DNA of 9,026 nucleotides from Phycisphaerae bacterium. GTDB lineage: Bacteria; Planctomycetota; Phycisphaerae; Sedimentisphaerales; UBA12454. Positions 1 to 6,831 of the stretch are shown here, piece after piece (within the stretch, counting starts at the first letter, position 1; each line of letters opens with the position of its first letter). The DNA is taken from assembly GCA_028712345.1 (NCBI GenBank), contig JAQTQF010000057.1:1-9026 (forward strand). The letters run 5' to 3'. Made by a program: the position numbers and the translations under genes. Under the pieces are notes generated by a model. That model was not told the DNA's origin and ran no database searches. It saw only the letters and a program-made list of their open reading frames with translations.

Positions 1-2346
1 GAAGGCATTTACAGTGCGATGTTTTACGGACTCGGCTCGGACGGCACAGTCGGGGCGAACAAAAACTCAATCAAAATTATCGGCGACCTTACGGAAAATA
101 ACGCACAGGGCTATTTTGTTTATGACACCAAAAAAGCCGGCGCAAGAACGGTATCGCATCTGCGTTTCGGCAAAAGGCCGATTAGAAGTCCTTACCTTGT
201 CAGGCAGGCCGATTTTATTGCCTGTCATAATCCGACATTCCTCGAAAAATATGATATGCTTTCGTCGGCCAAAAAGGGAGCTACATTCCTTCTCAACAGT
301 ATGCATAGTGCCGATAAGGTATGGGACACTTTGCCAAAGGAAGTTCAAAAGCAGATTATCGATAAGCAGCTTAAGCTGTTCTGCATAGACGCTATTCCAA
401 TAGCTCAGAAAATCGGACTTGGCGCAAGAATCAATGTGATTATGCAGACCGCGTTCTTCAAAATCAGCAATATCATTCCAATCAATGAGGCTGTTGCGGC
501 AATCAAGAAGGCTATTGAAAAGACCTACGGCAAAAAGGGTCAGAAGGTTGTCGATATGAACAATGCCGCCGTTGACGCTGCGTTGAGCGAAATTGCCGAG
601 GTTAAGATTCCGGCTTCTGTAACAAGCAAGCTGTCAATGCCGCCTGCCGTTCCGGACGATTCGCCTGAGTTTGTAAAAGAGGTTCTCGGCGAAATCATTG
701 CCGACAGAGGCGATAATATACCGGTAAGCAAAATGCCCGCTGACGGCAAATTCCCGTCTGCTACCACTCAATACGAAAAACGAAATATCGCCGTCGATAT
801 TCCTGTCTGGGAGCCGGATGTTTGTATTCAGTGCGCCCAGTGTTCGCTTGTTTGTCCGCACGCTGCGATAAGGGTAAAATTATATGACGGCAAATATCTC
901 GAAAAAGCGCCAAAAACTTTCAAGAGCGCAGAAGCAAAGGGCAAAGATTATCAGGGTATGAAATGGACAGTTCAGGTTGCCCCCGAAGACTGTACCGGCT
1001 GCGGCAACTGCGTTATGGTTTGCCCCGCCCAGCAGAAAGGCGACGACAAACAGCCGACAGGCAAAAAGGCAATCAATATGGCTCTGCAGGAGCCGTTGCG
1101 AATGAGCGAAAGAGAAAATTACGCTCACTTCCTGTCGATTCCGAATACCGACCAGAACCTTTACAAAGTTAATACCGTAAAAGGCAGTCAGCTTGCTCAG
1201 CCGCTGTTTGAGTATTCCGGAGCCTGTGCAGGCTGCGGCGAAACTCCTTATGTTAAACTGCTGACACAATTATTCGGCGACAGGGCACTCATAGGCAACG
1301 CGACCGGCTGTTCGTCGATTTACGGCGGAAACCTGCCGACGACACCTTACAGCAAACTGCCCAACGGCAGAGGACCGGCGTGGAGCAATAGCTTGTTTGA
1401 AGATAACGCCGAGTTTGCTCTTGGTATGAGACTGGCGGTCGATAAGTTCAAGGAATACGCGATTGAACAGCTTGCCATTGCCGCCAGCAAGGGCTGCGTT
1501 GATAAAGCTCTGGCAGATGAGGTTCGCAATGCGGCAGTTGCCAATGACCCTTCACAGATCGAAATTGAAAAACAAAGAGAAAGAGTTCAGAAAATCAAAG
1601 ATGCCTGCAATGCCAAACCGTGCCCCGAATGCAAACAGCTTTTAAGTGTTGTCGATTACCTTGTTCGCAAGAGCGTCTGGGCAGTCGGCGGCGACGGATG
1701 GGCTTATGATATCGGTTACGGCGGACTTGACCATGTCCTGGCAAGCGGCAGGGATGTAAATATCCTTGTTCTCGATACGGAAGTTTATTCCAACACAGGC
1801 GGCCAGATGTCGAAATCGACTCCGCGAGGCGCAGTTGCTCAATTTGCCGCTGCCGGAAAGCCGGTCGCTAAAAAAGACCTGACGATGCTGGCAATGAGTT
1901 ACGGGAGTATTTATGTGGCTAAAATAGCGTTGGGTGCAAGTCCTGTTCAGGCGGTAAGGGCATTTGCGGAAGCTGAAAATTTCAAAGGTCCTTCGCTAAT
2001 TGTCGCCTATTCGCATTGCATCGCACACGGATATAATCTTATGCAGGGTTATGAACATCAGAAGCAGGCCGTCGCAAGCGGTTACTGGCCTTTGTACCGG
2101 TATAATCCCGACCTTAAAGCCGCAGGACAGAATCCTCTTGTGCTCGATTCCAAAGAGCCGACCGTAAAATTTGAGGATTACGCATACAGCGAAAACAGGT
2201 ATCGCACGCTCAAAGGCTCAAAGCCCGAAATTGCCGCCGAGCTTATGAAACAGGCGACTCAGGATGCGGCTGAAAGATTTAATCTTATCCAGCAGCTTGC
2301 CGGCTTGAAATGCGGCGAATGCCAAAAAACTGAACCAAAGGAATAA
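1..2346 (+). CDS. nifJ: Pyruvate:ferredoxin (flavodoxin) oxidoreductase, single-chain PFOR, 5'-truncated by window edge
   Basis: Oxidatively decarboxylates pyruvate with CoA to acetyl-CoA and CO2, passing electrons to ferredoxin; a cytoplasmic enzyme central to anaerobic metabolism. The frame is open from base 1, so the ATG at 19 is internal. 781 residues are visible, and about 400 N-terminal residues (first TPP-family domain and the following domain) are missing compared with the usual 1170-1230. Numbering from the first visible codon, the piece opens with the hallmark GLGSDGTVGANKNS, then the EKR-type linker around 165-200. A two-[4Fe-4S] ferredoxin domain follows, with Cys 275/278/281/285 and 331/334/337/341. 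The TPP-binding domain has Cys 409, 412, 437 and 673 as the expected proximal-cluster ligands, and a GDGWAYDIG segment from 564 with Asn 598 for Mg-TPP. It ends in a short tail with a CGEC motif (771-774). All expected cofactor residues are present, so the gene appears intact. A lipoprotein gene follows 11 bases downstream. Confidence 0.97.
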   Translation, partial: EGIYSAMFYGLGSDGTVGANKNSIKIIGDLTENNAQGYFVYDTKKAGARTVSHLRFGKRPIRSPYLVRQADFIACHNPTFLEKYDMLSSAKKGATFLLNSMHSADKVWDTLPKEVQKQIIDKQLKLFCIDAIPIAQKIGLGARINVIMQTAFFKISNIIPINEAVAAIKKAIEKTYGKKGQKVVDMNNAAVDAALSEIAEVKIPASVTSKLSMPPAVPDDSPEFVKEVLGEIIADRGDNIPVSKMPADGKFPSATTQYEKRNIAVDIPVWEPDVCIQCAQCSLVCPHAAIRVKLYDGKYLEKAPKTFKSAEAKGKDYQGMKWTVQVAPEDCTGCGNCVMVCPAQQKGDDKQPTGKKAINMALQEPLRMSERENYAHFLSIPNTDQNLYKVNTVKGSQLAQPLFEYSGACAGCGETPYVKLLTQLFGDRALIGNATGCSSIYGGNLPTTPYSKLPNGRGPAWSNSLFEDNAEFALGMRLAVDKFKEYAIEQLAIAASKGCVDKALADEVRNAAVANDPSQIEIEKQRERVQKIKDACNAKPCPECKQLLSVVDYLVRKSVWAVGGDGWAYDIGYGGLDHVLASGRDVNILVLDTEVYSNTGGQMSKSTPRGAVAQFAAAGKPVAKKDLTMLAMSYGSIYVAKIALGASPVQAVRAFAEAENFKGPSLIVAYSHCIAHGYNLMQGYEHQKQAVASGYWPLYRYNPDLKAAGQNPLVLDSKEPTVKFEDYAYSENRYRTLKGSKPEIAAELMKQATQDAAERFNLIQQLAGLKCGECQKTEPKE

Positions 2347-2357
2347 AAGGTAAGTAT

Positions 2358-3011
2358 ATGAAAAAATTATTTTTTCTTTTCATCGCGACAGGATTGCTTT
2401 ACGCATTGGCGGGTTGCCAGGAGAAAAACCTGAAAGATAGTGATAAAACAGTTGCTCAGGCGGACTTCAAATTCAGTTGTGTGGCAAAGTTCCTGAGACT
2501 CGATGGAAGCTGGTATTTGACAGAGCAGGGCTGTGAACTGTTTTTTGAGCCCGCCGCGATGAAGATAACTGCCGATGAACCTTCCGGGCAGATCATCTGG
2601 CTTGTGGATAATGGGCAGGTTACCGTCAAGACAAGGCCAAAGAATGTTTACGACAAGGATATTTTGGACCTGATGACGGATGATGCGATTTGCAGAGCGC
2701 TGTTAGGGCTTTATCTGGCAGAACTGAAAAATATGAAGTCAGATAGTGGTACCGGCCAGAGCTTTACCTTTGAAGGTCAGGTTTACGATTTTGTCTGTTC
2801 GGCCGGGAATGGCATAAATTTATACAAAAAGGGCTCTGTCGGCAAAACCGATTTGGCCGTTGCCCAGGGCAAAAAAAAGTATGTGTTGAATGCCTATAAT
2901 TACCTAAAACTCGATAAAGACGGGTATTTCCCGACAAAAATAGACATTTATGCCTGCGATACCGACCGTGAAAAACGGCTGATAGCACAATATATCTGCC
3001 AAGTGGATTAG
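2358..3011 (+). CDS. Lipoprotein of unknown function with six further cysteines
   Basis: A 217-residue secreted lipoprotein that I do not recognise. The N-terminus is a textbook lipoprotein signal: MKK, a hydrophobic stretch at 4-18, and a lipobox LAGC with the lipidated Cys at 20. Residue 21 is Gln, so there is no Asp+2 inner-membrane retention signal, which would favour the outer membrane if proteobacterial sorting rules apply. The mature part is mixed polar and strand-like with many aromatics. It has six more cysteines (41, 59, 112, 147, 200, 214), an even number compatible with disulfides in the periplasm. The alternating strand-like segments, for example around 78-92 and 134-160, loosely recall LolA-type folds, but this is only a guess. 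The start is well supported: AAAAGG ends 7 bases before the ATG. The gene follows nifJ by 11 bases, so it is probably read from the same transcript, although no functional link is apparent. Confidence 0.85.
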   Translation: MKKLFFLFIATGLLYALAGCQEKNLKDSDKTVAQADFKFSCVAKFLRLDGSWYLTEQGCELFFEPAAMKITADEPSGQIIWLVDNGQVTVKTRPKNVYDKDILDLMTDDAICRALLGLYLAELKNMKSDSGTGQSFTFEGQVYDFVCSAGNGINLYKKGSVGKTDLAVAQGKKKYVLNAYNYLKLDKDGYFPTKIDIYACDTDREKRLIAQYICQVD

Positions 3012-3012
3012 A

Positions 3013-3040
3013 AGTCCTATAATAGTCATATTTTAGGACT
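3013..3040 (+). terminator. Hairpin after the lipoprotein gene, possible terminator
   Basis: AGTCCTA (3013-3019) pairs perfectly with TAGGACT (3034-3040). After a single T/T mismatch, AATA (3021-3024) pairs with TATT (3029-3032), closing a GTCA loop. The structure begins 2 bases after the stop codon, where a terminator for the nifJ-lipoprotein unit would sit. The weak point is the 3' side: it continues CAATTAAGATTTTA rather than with a run of T. It may therefore be a transcript-end stabiliser or a weak terminator and not a classic intrinsic one. Confidence 0.4.
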
Positions 3041-3167
3041 CAATTAAGATTTTATCCGAACAAAAAACATCCCGCAAGAGTATAGACAGTACTTGTTTTC
3101 GGCGGTAAGGTGTTGTTTAGAGCACAAGGGCTGGAAGGACGCATTTCTCATGGATGGCTTAACGCTT

Positions 3168-3204
3168 TTGTTTAGCCCTGCTTATGCTGTTTACCCTGTT
3201 TAGA
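3168..3204 (+). repeat. Tandem 9-bp direct repeats, CTGTTTA type
   Basis: Three contiguous 9-mers, CTGCTTATG (3178-3186), CTGTTTACC (3187-3195) and CTGTTTAGA (3196-3204), share CTG-Y-TTA. A further copy, TTGTTTAGC (3168-3176), lies one base out of phase just upstream. An isolated copy, TTGTTTAGA, lies at 3113-3121. The block overlaps the -35 element of the candidate promoter for the downstream operon. A regulator-binding array is one reading; local low complexity is the alternative. Confidence 0.5.
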
Positions 3205-3227
3205 TTTTGAGCCTCTGTTTTTATAGG
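3199..3227 (+). promoter_or_regulatory. Candidate sigma70-type promoter for the exopolysaccharide/exosortase operon
   Basis: TTTAGA (3199-3204) and TATAGG (3222-3227) are separated by 17 bases, and each matches 4 of 6 positions of the -35 and -10 consensus. Transcription would start near 3234, about 157 bases before the export lipoprotein's start codon. The -35 hexamer is part of the last 9-bp repeat and the start point falls inside a palindrome, which supports this placement. Matches of this quality occur by chance in AT-rich spacers, so the call is tentative. Confidence 0.3.
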
Positions 3228-3231
3228 TATG

Positions 3232-3246
3232 CGGCAGATACTGCCG
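3232..3246. promoter_or_regulatory. Perfect 15-bp palindrome CGGCAG-ATA-CTGCCG, operator candidate
   Basis: Two perfect 6-bp arms (3232-3237 and 3241-3246) flank a 3-bp centre in the leader of the exosortase operon. It sits 4 bases after the candidate -10 element, so a dimeric repressor bound here would cover the transcription start. In RNA it could form a GC-rich hairpin with a 3-nt loop. No T-run follows, so it is unlikely to be a terminator. Confidence 0.4.
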
Positions 3247-3378
3247 ATAATAAGTTAGACGGTAAAAGTGTACTTATATTCAGTAGGGTTCTGATGTTAA
3301 GCGTGATTACCGTTGAGCCGATGATAAAACAGAAGGTGGATGTGTGTCTGCCAACAGAGAATCTTCGGTTTTTGTATT

Positions 3379-3382
3379 AAGG
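3379..3382 (+). promoter_or_regulatory. Ribosome-binding site that fixes the export lipoprotein start at 3391
   Basis: AAGG at 3379-3382 lies 8 bases before the ATG at 3391, a normal spacing. A second AAGG (3385-3388) is only 2 bases away and too close. The alternative in-frame ATG at 3340 has its AGAAGG only 3 bases upstream and would add 17 residues in front of an otherwise ordinary signal peptide. Confidence 0.65.
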
Positions 3383-3390
3383 CTAAGGAA

Positions 3391-5019
3391 ATGACACAAG
3401 TGAACAACCCGCCAGACACCTTACGATGGGTGCATATAGTCATAACAGCCGTTGTAATGATGTTCGCTCTTAGCGGTTGCAGCAAGGATCATCTTGACCC
3501 GACGCAAATCGGGCGATTCAGATCTGCCCCGGCCGTTAATATTATTCTTGATTCTCTTGGCGTTTCTGAAGAGACGGCATCTGTTTACGAGGGCGCAGAG
3601 GACCCAAAACCGGCTGATTTGGTAGAGTATGAGCGGGATTATGCGTTCAGTTCCGGCGATATAATCAGAATCTCGATTTTTGAATTGCTTCGGGAAAGCC
3701 AGCCTTATGTTGACGACTATGTTGTTACAGAAAGCGGAAATATATCCATACCTGAAATAGGTCAGATTCAGGCGGCCGGTCTGACGGAAACACAGCTTGA
3801 AGAGGAAATAAGAAAATCACTTTATCCAGGTATTCTGAAGAATCCGTCGGTGACGGTTGCGCTTAGAAATTCTACCGGTCGCGCTTTTACTATACTCGGC
3901 GATGGTATAGCTACTCCGGGAAGGTATGGCATACCGCGTTATGATTTCAGACTCCTCGATGCACTTGCCACGGCCGGTTCGGCAAGACAGTTCAATGTTA
4001 GTTATATATATGTGACTCGCAGGGTGACGGGACAGGAGCAGATTGACAGTGAAATAGGTGCGGGAGGTGCTTTGAACCTTAAACAGGTCGAACAGGGCGG
4101 GGAATTGGAACCCTTGCCGAACACCTCAGAGATAAAGGAACAGGATGCAGATAGCGATCTTTTAGAAATAATCGAGCCGACTTTCAGCCGTTCGCAGATG
4201 TCCGGACTTGTTATCGCTTCTGCGGAAATGGCAACGGATGAAGAACTTGAGCAACTGGCCAATCCGGAAAATGTTTCATTTGAAAAAGATTCTGGCTTGA
4301 AAGTCCGTAGCGGTATTGAGGATATTCAACAGTCGCAAGGCAGAATCGAATGGATATTCAGAGATGGAAAATGGGTGCCTGTAAAGACAGAAGGCGGCAC
4401 AATTGAGGATACTCGGAAAGTTGCTTTGCCCCAGCCAAAGCAGCAGGAACAAATAGCAGAAGCACCGGCTCAAAAAACTCAGCCGGAAAATTTCGGCTGG
4501 AGCGATATACAGTCCGGCGGCGTCCAGAGCAGAGTTATACGGATTCCAAAGGATAAGCTTTATGGCGGTGATCCTCGCTATAATATTGTCATAAAACCGC
4601 AGGATACTATAACTGCCCAGCTCGATGTCATAGGCGAGTTTTATGTACTTGGCAATGTCAATAATCAGGGTATAATAAACCTTACCGGAAGACCGATGAC
4701 CTTGAAGATGGCGATAGCGGCAGCCGGCGGATTGGGGCAGCTTGCTTGGCCGAAAAAATGTGAAGTTGTCCGCAGAATTGGGGAAAAAAAGGAAGAAATC
4801 GTTATGGTGGATCTTGAAAAAATTGCCGCCGGGACGCAACCGGATTTCTTTATTAAGCCCAACGATGTCATAAATGTCGGAACTCACGGTGCCGCCAGAT
4901 ATATGTATACATTGCGTAATGCCTTCAGGTCCTATTACGGGTTTGGTTTTACTTACGAACGAAATTTCAATAACAGGCATTTGGACATCGGCGACCCGTT
5001 CCGTTTGTTGCATAATTAG
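3391..5019 (+). CDS. Outer-membrane polysaccharide export lipoprotein (Wza-like, Poly_export/SLBB) with large insertion
   Basis: The likely outer-membrane channel for exopolysaccharide export: a 542-residue Wza/PrsE-type lipoprotein. Its signal peptide has a hydrophobic core at 14-28 and lipobox LSGC with lipid Cys 30. A polysaccharide-export domain spans about 80-160, with the typical FSSGDIIRISIFE start and GNISIPEIG strand. A first SLBB-type segment spans about 165-212 (ILGDGIATPGRYGI). A second SLBB domain lies at about 395-497 (IKPQDTI, FYVLGNVNNQG, then IKPNDVINVG). The C-terminal tail, rich in Arg and aromatics (503-525), sits where Wza has its membrane-crossing helix. Between the SLBB parts is an insertion of about 170 residues, acidic and Gln-rich, containing RIEWIFRDGKWVPV (318-331); this explains the length against about 380 for E. 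coli Wza. It is the first gene of the exosortase operon, with the next gene 37 bases on. The family assignment is firm, the polymer is unknown, and the function of the insertion is unknown. Confidence 0.92.
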   Translation: MTQVNNPPDTLRWVHIVITAVVMMFALSGCSKDHLDPTQIGRFRSAPAVNIILDSLGVSEETASVYEGAEDPKPADLVEYERDYAFSSGDIIRISIFELLRESQPYVDDYVVTESGNISIPEIGQIQAAGLTETQLEEEIRKSLYPGILKNPSVTVALRNSTGRAFTILGDGIATPGRYGIPRYDFRLLDALATAGSARQFNVSYIYVTRRVTGQEQIDSEIGAGGALNLKQVEQGGELEPLPNTSEIKEQDADSDLLEIIEPTFSRSQMSGLVIASAEMATDEELEQLANPENVSFEKDSGLKVRSGIEDIQQSQGRIEWIFRDGKWVPVKTEGGTIEDTRKVALPQPKQQEQIAEAPAQKTQPENFGWSDIQSGGVQSRVIRIPKDKLYGGDPRYNIVIKPQDTITAQLDVIGEFYVLGNVNNQGIINLTGRPMTLKMAIAAAGGLGQLAWPKKCEVVRRIGEKKEEIVMVDLEKIAAGTQPDFFIKPNDVINVGTHGAARYMYTLRNAFRSYYGFGFTYERNFNNRHLDIGDPFRLLHN

Positions 5020-5056
5020 TAATCGATTTGGCTTATAAGGAAAGAGGATTTATTAA

Positions 5057-6031
5057 ATGCAGGATTTTAGAACGGATTGCCCGGAAGAGGAAATCATATC
5101 GGAGCAGGAGTTGAGTTGGGGCGGGCTTGGAATCCACACCTATATTAAGATAGTCATCCTGGCAGCGGCTGTTTATAGTGTTTATCACATCGAGATTTAC
5201 TCAATAGTTTTCAGGTGGATAACCGACAGCAGCTGGTCTCATGGTTTCATAATACCGTTTTTCAGCCTTTATTTTATCAATCAGCGAAAAAAGGAACTGC
5301 TTGAATTAAAACCTGCCGCCAATTGGCTCGGATTTGTGTTTTTACTATGTTGTCTTGGTTTCTATGTACTGGTTATGTATATTTACAAATTCGGTTATTT
5401 CAAGGCCGTTGTACTTATTCCGACAATTGGTTCGGTTGTTTTGTTTATCGGCGGATGGAAACTGATAAAATATACATGGCTCCCAATAGCATATCTGCTC
5501 TTTGCTATACCGTTGCCGACAAGAGTTTATGAGGAGATGACGATACCGATGCGGCAGTTTGCTGCTATAGCAGCCTCGCAGATATTAAATCTTGTCAAAG
5601 GGCTTGAAGCGACCTCAAATGGCGTTATGATAGATGTAGTTTACAAGGGCGTCAGGCTTGAGCCTGCACTTGATGTTGCTGAAGCATGCAGTGGTATGCG
5701 GCTGTTGATGGCGTTTTTGGCTCTGGGTGTGGCGATGGCTTATCTGCATTATCGACCGATATGGCAGAGGCTGGTTTTGCTGGCAAGTACTGTGCCGATA
5801 GCTATTCTTTGCAATGTAGTAAGGGTTACGGTTACAGGCTTTATTTATATCCTTTGGGACCCGAAATATGCTCAGGGTATTTATCATGATGGCCTTGGGC
5901 TTTTGATGCTGCCGCTGGCTTTTGGATTGTACGGTTTGCTCGCGTGGTTTATGTCGAATCTGGTGGTGGATGAAAAACATTTGAATCAGGAAGAAATTAT
6001 TATCCGGAGAAAGGATTCGCAGGAGCAATGA
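5057..6031 (+). CDS. Exosortase (XrtA-like superfamily transpeptidase, EpsH family)
   Basis: A multipass inner-membrane cysteine protease/transpeptidase. By family knowledge it cleaves C-terminal sorting tags (PEP-CTERM type) from exported proteins and hands them to the envelope or extracellular matrix. The protein has 324 residues and about eight hydrophobic segments between 30 and 300. The early WSHGFIIPF motif (60-68) is typical of the family. The triad is complete: Cys 211 in EACSGMRLL, Arg 256 in CNVVRVTVTG, and His 277 in YHDGLG. GAGG lies 9 bases before the ATG. It has no fused EpsI domain; that domain is the next gene, overlapping by 4 bases. The neighbouring Wza-type exporter and TPR protein match the standard coupling of exosortases with exopolysaccharide loci. 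I cannot assign the exosortase subclass, which determines the exact tag recognised, so no symbol is given. Confidence 0.95.
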   Translation: MQDFRTDCPEEEIISEQELSWGGLGIHTYIKIVILAAAVYSVYHIEIYSIVFRWITDSSWSHGFIIPFFSLYFINQRKKELLELKPAANWLGFVFLLCCLGFYVLVMYIYKFGYFKAVVLIPTIGSVVLFIGGWKLIKYTWLPIAYLLFAIPLPTRVYEEMTIPMRQFAAIAASQILNLVKGLEATSNGVMIDVVYKGVRLEPALDVAEACSGMRLLMAFLALGVAMAYLHYRPIWQRLVLLASTVPIAILCNVVRVTVTGFIYILWDPKYAQGIYHDGLGLLMLPLAFGLYGLLAWFMSNLVVDEKHLNQEEIIIRRKDSQEQ

Positions 6032-6795
6032 GAGGGTATTTGAAAAATTATTTACAGGCGCCTTTTCTGATAACCGTTATAATTCTTGCGGCATTTGCAG
6101 GCGGGATGAGCTATTACAAGTCTCGCTATGGTGTTAATTTTATAAAAAAAGCAATTCCCTTGAAAGCCCCCTTTGATTTGCTTGACGAAAAACTTCTCAA
6201 GCCGTACAAGGTTCTTGACAAGGCAAGAATTGATAATAAGGATGTACTTGAATCGCTTGGAACCGAAGAATATCTTCAGTGGTTTGTTGAGGATACCACG
6301 GTTAACGAGATGAGCCCCGTAAGACACTGTTCCGTTTTTATCACATATTATACCGGTAATCCCGACCAGGTGCCGCATGTACCCGAGGCCTGTTATACTG
6401 GCGCGGGGAGCCAGGTGCAGGAAAAGTTTTCTTTGGATATGAATATCGGCGATGTTAATGTTCCAGATATGCCGAAGGATGGGAAAATCCCCGCTGTAGG
6501 TCTTATCTTTAGTGAAAAATCTTCGGATATATGGCAGTCATCAGCCAAATTTCCCGTTATTTATTTCTTCAAGGTTAATGGTCAATACAAAGGCGGCCGA
6601 ACGGCTGTGAGATTAGCCCTTGGTGATTTAACGAGTGAATATTCGTATTTCTCAAAGGTGGAGATAAAATTTTACAATGCCAGGGGGCTGTATCCTGATA
6701 AGGAGCAGGCTATCGAGGCAACGGGAAAGCTGTTGAAAGTTCTGCTGCCTGTGCTTGAAAGATATCATTGGCCCGACTGGAACAGGATTGAGTAA
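6028..6795 (+). CDS. epsI: Exosortase-associated EpsI family protein (DUF3485)
   Basis: Partner of the exosortase, anchored in the inner membrane with its body in the periplasm. It has 255 residues: one N-terminal membrane segment (about 12-29) followed by a soluble domain. The family signature HVPEACYTGAG (117-127) is clear, preceded by an SVFITYYTGNPDQ strand (102-114) and followed by FFKVNGQYKGGRTAVRL (180-196). The ATG overlaps the exosortase stop as ATGA, indicating translational coupling. AGGAG (6021-6025) is only 2 bases upstream and AAGGA (6011-6015) is 12 bases upstream, so initiation probably relies on the terminating ribosome. In many bacteria this domain is fused to the exosortase C-terminus; here it is split but linked by the overlap. 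The biochemical role of EpsI is not settled; dependence on the exosortase is inferred from constant co-occurrence. Confidence 0.9.
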   Translation: MRGYLKNYLQAPFLITVIILAAFAGGMSYYKSRYGVNFIKKAIPLKAPFDLLDEKLLKPYKVLDKARIDNKDVLESLGTEEYLQWFVEDTTVNEMSPVRHCSVFITYYTGNPDQVPHVPEACYTGAGSQVQEKFSLDMNIGDVNVPDMPKDGKIPAVGLIFSEKSSDIWQSSAKFPVIYFFKVNGQYKGGRTAVRLALGDLTSEYSYFSKVEIKFYNARGLYPDKEQAIEATGKLLKVLLPVLERYHWPDWNRIE

Positions 6796-6831
6796 TAATA
6801 TTTTTTTAGATTTAACAGAAGGATTTGACAA

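Larger units (their letters stand above)
3012..3390. other. 379-base intergenic control region between the nifJ unit and the exopolysaccharide/exosortase unit
   Basis: No convincing gene is present on either strand. The region holds, in order: a hairpin right after the lipoprotein stop; an imperfect stem (CCGAA-CAA at 3056-3063 against TTG-TT-TTCGG at 3093-3102); AGGGCT at 3127-3132, which can pair with AGCCCT at 3174-3179; a cluster of 9-bp TGTTTA-type direct repeats; a candidate sigma70 promoter; a 15-bp palindrome; and a leader of roughly 155 nt ending in the ribosome-binding site of the export lipoprotein. An ATG at 3340 is in frame with the downstream gene, but I judged it not to be the start. 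The density of symmetric and repeated elements suggests regulated expression of the downstream operon. All of this is read by eye with no folding energies computed. Confidence 0.6.

Noticed and set aside
3151..3166. Possible sigma54 -24/-12 promoter (TGG, 10 bases, GC), attractive because some exosortase loci use RpoN with PrsK/PrsR
   Set aside because: Only the GG and GC spacing and a few flanking bases agree; most of the TGGCAC and TTGC consensus positions do not match.
3121..3182. c-di-GMP (GEMM-type) riboswitch suggested by GGACGCA at 3137-3143 inside a long-range AGGGCT/AGCCCT stem
   Set aside because: The rest of the aptamer core (GACGCAAAGCC and the paired receptor helix) is absent, and the element lies upstream of the candidate transcription start.
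3150..3203. 17-codon open frame (MDGLTLLFSPAYAVYPV) in the spacer with AAGGA 10 bases upstream, a possible leader peptide
   Set aside because: It is very short and the AAGGA spacing is long. It lies upstream of the candidate promoter, and its 3' half is simply the translation of the 9-bp repeats. Nothing independent supports translation.
3340..3390. In-frame ATG at 3340 as the start of the export lipoprotein, adding 17 residues
   Set aside because: The Shine-Dalgarno-like AGAAGG is only 3 bases away, and the extension precedes an already complete lipoprotein signal. The ATG at 3391 has an AAGG at 8 bases.
4276..5013. Long minus-strand open frame (245 codons) opposite the export lipoprotein
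   Set aside because: The plus-strand frame encodes recognisable SLBB domains. The minus-strand product has no recognisable domain and reads like an antisense shadow.
6801..6807. Run of seven T after epsI, as the tail of an intrinsic terminator
   Set aside because: No stem precedes it, and the next gene begins 25 bases later with a good ribosome-binding site, so read-through is expected.
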